From Catellatospora tritici (GTDB lineage: Bacteria > Actinomycetota > Actinomycetes > Mycobacteriales > Micromonosporaceae), in NCBI RefSeq assembly GCF_019083965.1, contig NZ_JAHRCY010000001.1, positions 515,077 through 579,076 of the forward strand: 64,000 nucleotides of DNA, written 5' to 3'. This document shows positions 63,211-64,000 of this stretch, piece after piece. The first letter of the stretch is position 1, and the number at the start of each line of letters is the position of its first letter. The notes below the pieces were generated by a model that saw nothing but the letters and a program-made list of their open reading frames with translations, was not told where the DNA came from and did not search any database. A program made the position numbers and the translations under genes.

Positions 63211-63954
63211 TCAGGTCCGCGCCGCTATGAGGATGCCCACGCCGTCGAGGATTCGCTCCAGGCCGAACACGAACTCCTCGGCCGGGTCGTCGGCCTGTTC
63301 CAGCACCCCGGCCTCGACCACGCGGCCCAGCGCCGGGAAGCGGACCGGGTCGACCAGCACCCGCAGCATCCTGCCGTACATGGCGATCGCGTCGTCCAGG
63401 GAGGACGATGCCGCTTCCGTGGCGGCCGCGATGTCGGCGGTCAGCATCGCCTCGTTGCGGACGTACCCGGTGAGCAGCAGCAGCACCGACATCTTCCGCG
63501 CCTCGGTGAGCCCGGTGTCGGTCAGGTGGCGCAGGCCCGCGTCGAGCCAGGCGAGCTGGTGCGGGGTGGCGGGCGGGCCGCTGATCGGCGCCTTGAGCGC
63601 CCACGCGTTGGCGAGGTAGACCGTGCGCACAGCCCAGGCCCAGGCGGTCAGCCCCGCCCGCCAGTCGAGGCCGGGGTCGTGGGGCGGCGGTTCGCCGATG
63701 CAGGCGTCGACCATGAGTTCGAGCAGCTCGTTCTTGGCGCGCACATACCGGTAGAGGGCCATCGTCGACACGCCCGCCTCGGCGGCGACCTTGCTCATCG
63801 ATACGGCGCCGATGCCTTCGGCCATCGCCACCCGGATGCCCGCGGCCACGATCCGGTCGACGCTGAGGCCGGGCTTGGGTCCCTTGCCCGGCCGCTCCCG
63901 CAACCCCCACGCGGCCGCGATGTTCGGCGGCAGTGCCGCGCTGTCCAGCTCCAT
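63211..63954 (-). CDS. TetR family regulator (TetR_C type)
   Basis: A 247-residue regulator with N-terminal extension, helix-turn-helix (IRVAMAEGIGAVSMSKVAAEAGVSTMALYRYVRAKNELL) and a tetracycline-repressor-like C-terminal domain (LDWRAGLTAWAWAVRTVYLANAW). ATG at 63954. It precedes the membrane-protein gene by 42 bp on the same strand, so the two are probably co-transcribed and it may regulate that gene. Upstream sequence ends at the window edge, so the promoter is only partly visible. Confidence 0.9.
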   Translation of the reverse strand: MELDSAALPPNIAAAWGLRERPGKGPKPGLSVDRIVAAGIRVAMAEGIGAVSMSKVAAEAGVSTMALYRYVRAKNELLELMVDACIGEPPPHDPGLDWRAGLTAWAWAVRTVYLANAWALKAPISGPPATPHQLAWLDAGLRHLTDTGLTEARKMSVLLLLTGYVRNEAMLTADIAAATEAASSSLDDAIAMYGRMLRVLVDPVRFPALGRVVEAGVLEQADDPAEEFVFGLERILDGVGILIAART

Positions 63955-64000
63955 AACCCCTGCTCTTGCTCGGTGCGCGAACTACGCGCTTGACCGCCAT

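Overview
The window is GC-rich actinobacterial DNA. Nearly every gene has G or C at the third codon position and starts are often GTG or TTG. The gene content (nickel superoxide dismutase with its maturation protease, two WhiB proteins, a SigR/RsrA pair, ribosomal protein bL37, cellulases with CBM2 domains) and several dispersed palindromes suggest a soil member of the Micromonosporaceae (Catellatospora or Micromonospora type). The family assignment is inference. No rRNA, tRNA, CRISPR array, transposase or prophage was seen.

Layout. 1-3 kb: two small coupled genes, a zinc-free quinone reductase-type dehydrogenase and malic enzyme. 3-6.3 kb: sodX/sodN, an orphan anti-sigma-like ATPase, a small membrane protein whose 3' end has been tandemly copied, and a lipid kinase. 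6.7-29 kb is a housekeeping and redox block. It holds whiB1, a sulfite-assimilation operon with a cysteine-containing leader peptide, pdtaS, a SIS protein, a TPR protein, an MFS/TetR pair, a biotinyl-domain protein, bL37, a MoxR/VWA pair, an ECF sigma factor with a coupled membrane protein, sigR-rsrA, a second whiB, a SRAP protein, aroA and rsgA. Gene order (whiB1, pdtaS, biotinyl protein, anti-sigma/sigma, SRAP, aroA, rsgA) follows the Rv3219-Rv3228 neighbourhood of Mycobacterium tuberculosis as I recall it, with insertions. 29-33.5 kb: hisN (with a rare TTA codon), a drug/metabolite-type membrane protein, a possibly frameshifted small gene and an LCP cell-wall ligase.

33-59 kb is a plant-polysaccharide region: a truncated GH42 beta-galactosidase, GH31 alpha-xylosidase and xylulokinase; a CUT1 sugar ABC transporter without an ATPase, divergent from a ROK repressor; a sulfotransferase; a GH3 enzyme with CBM6-like tail and LacI regulator; and secreted GH9 and GH48 cellulases flanking a secreted RCC1-repeat protein. 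At least three operator types tie these genes together: a ROK-type AT-rich site, a CebR-like box (ATGGGAGCGCTTCCAT) and paired perfect palindromes GTCGAAGCGCTTCGAC.

59-64 kb: an aldo/keto reductase, then a coupled operon of three single-pass extracytoplasmic proteins facing a convergent polytopic membrane protein and a TetR regulator. That cluster has no function I recognise and is the best candidate here for an undescribed system. Other points of most interest are the sulfur leader peptide plus a 19-codon bridging ORF, the GH42 truncation junction, the shared operators, a dispersed intergenic palindrome family and a set of leaderless promoters.
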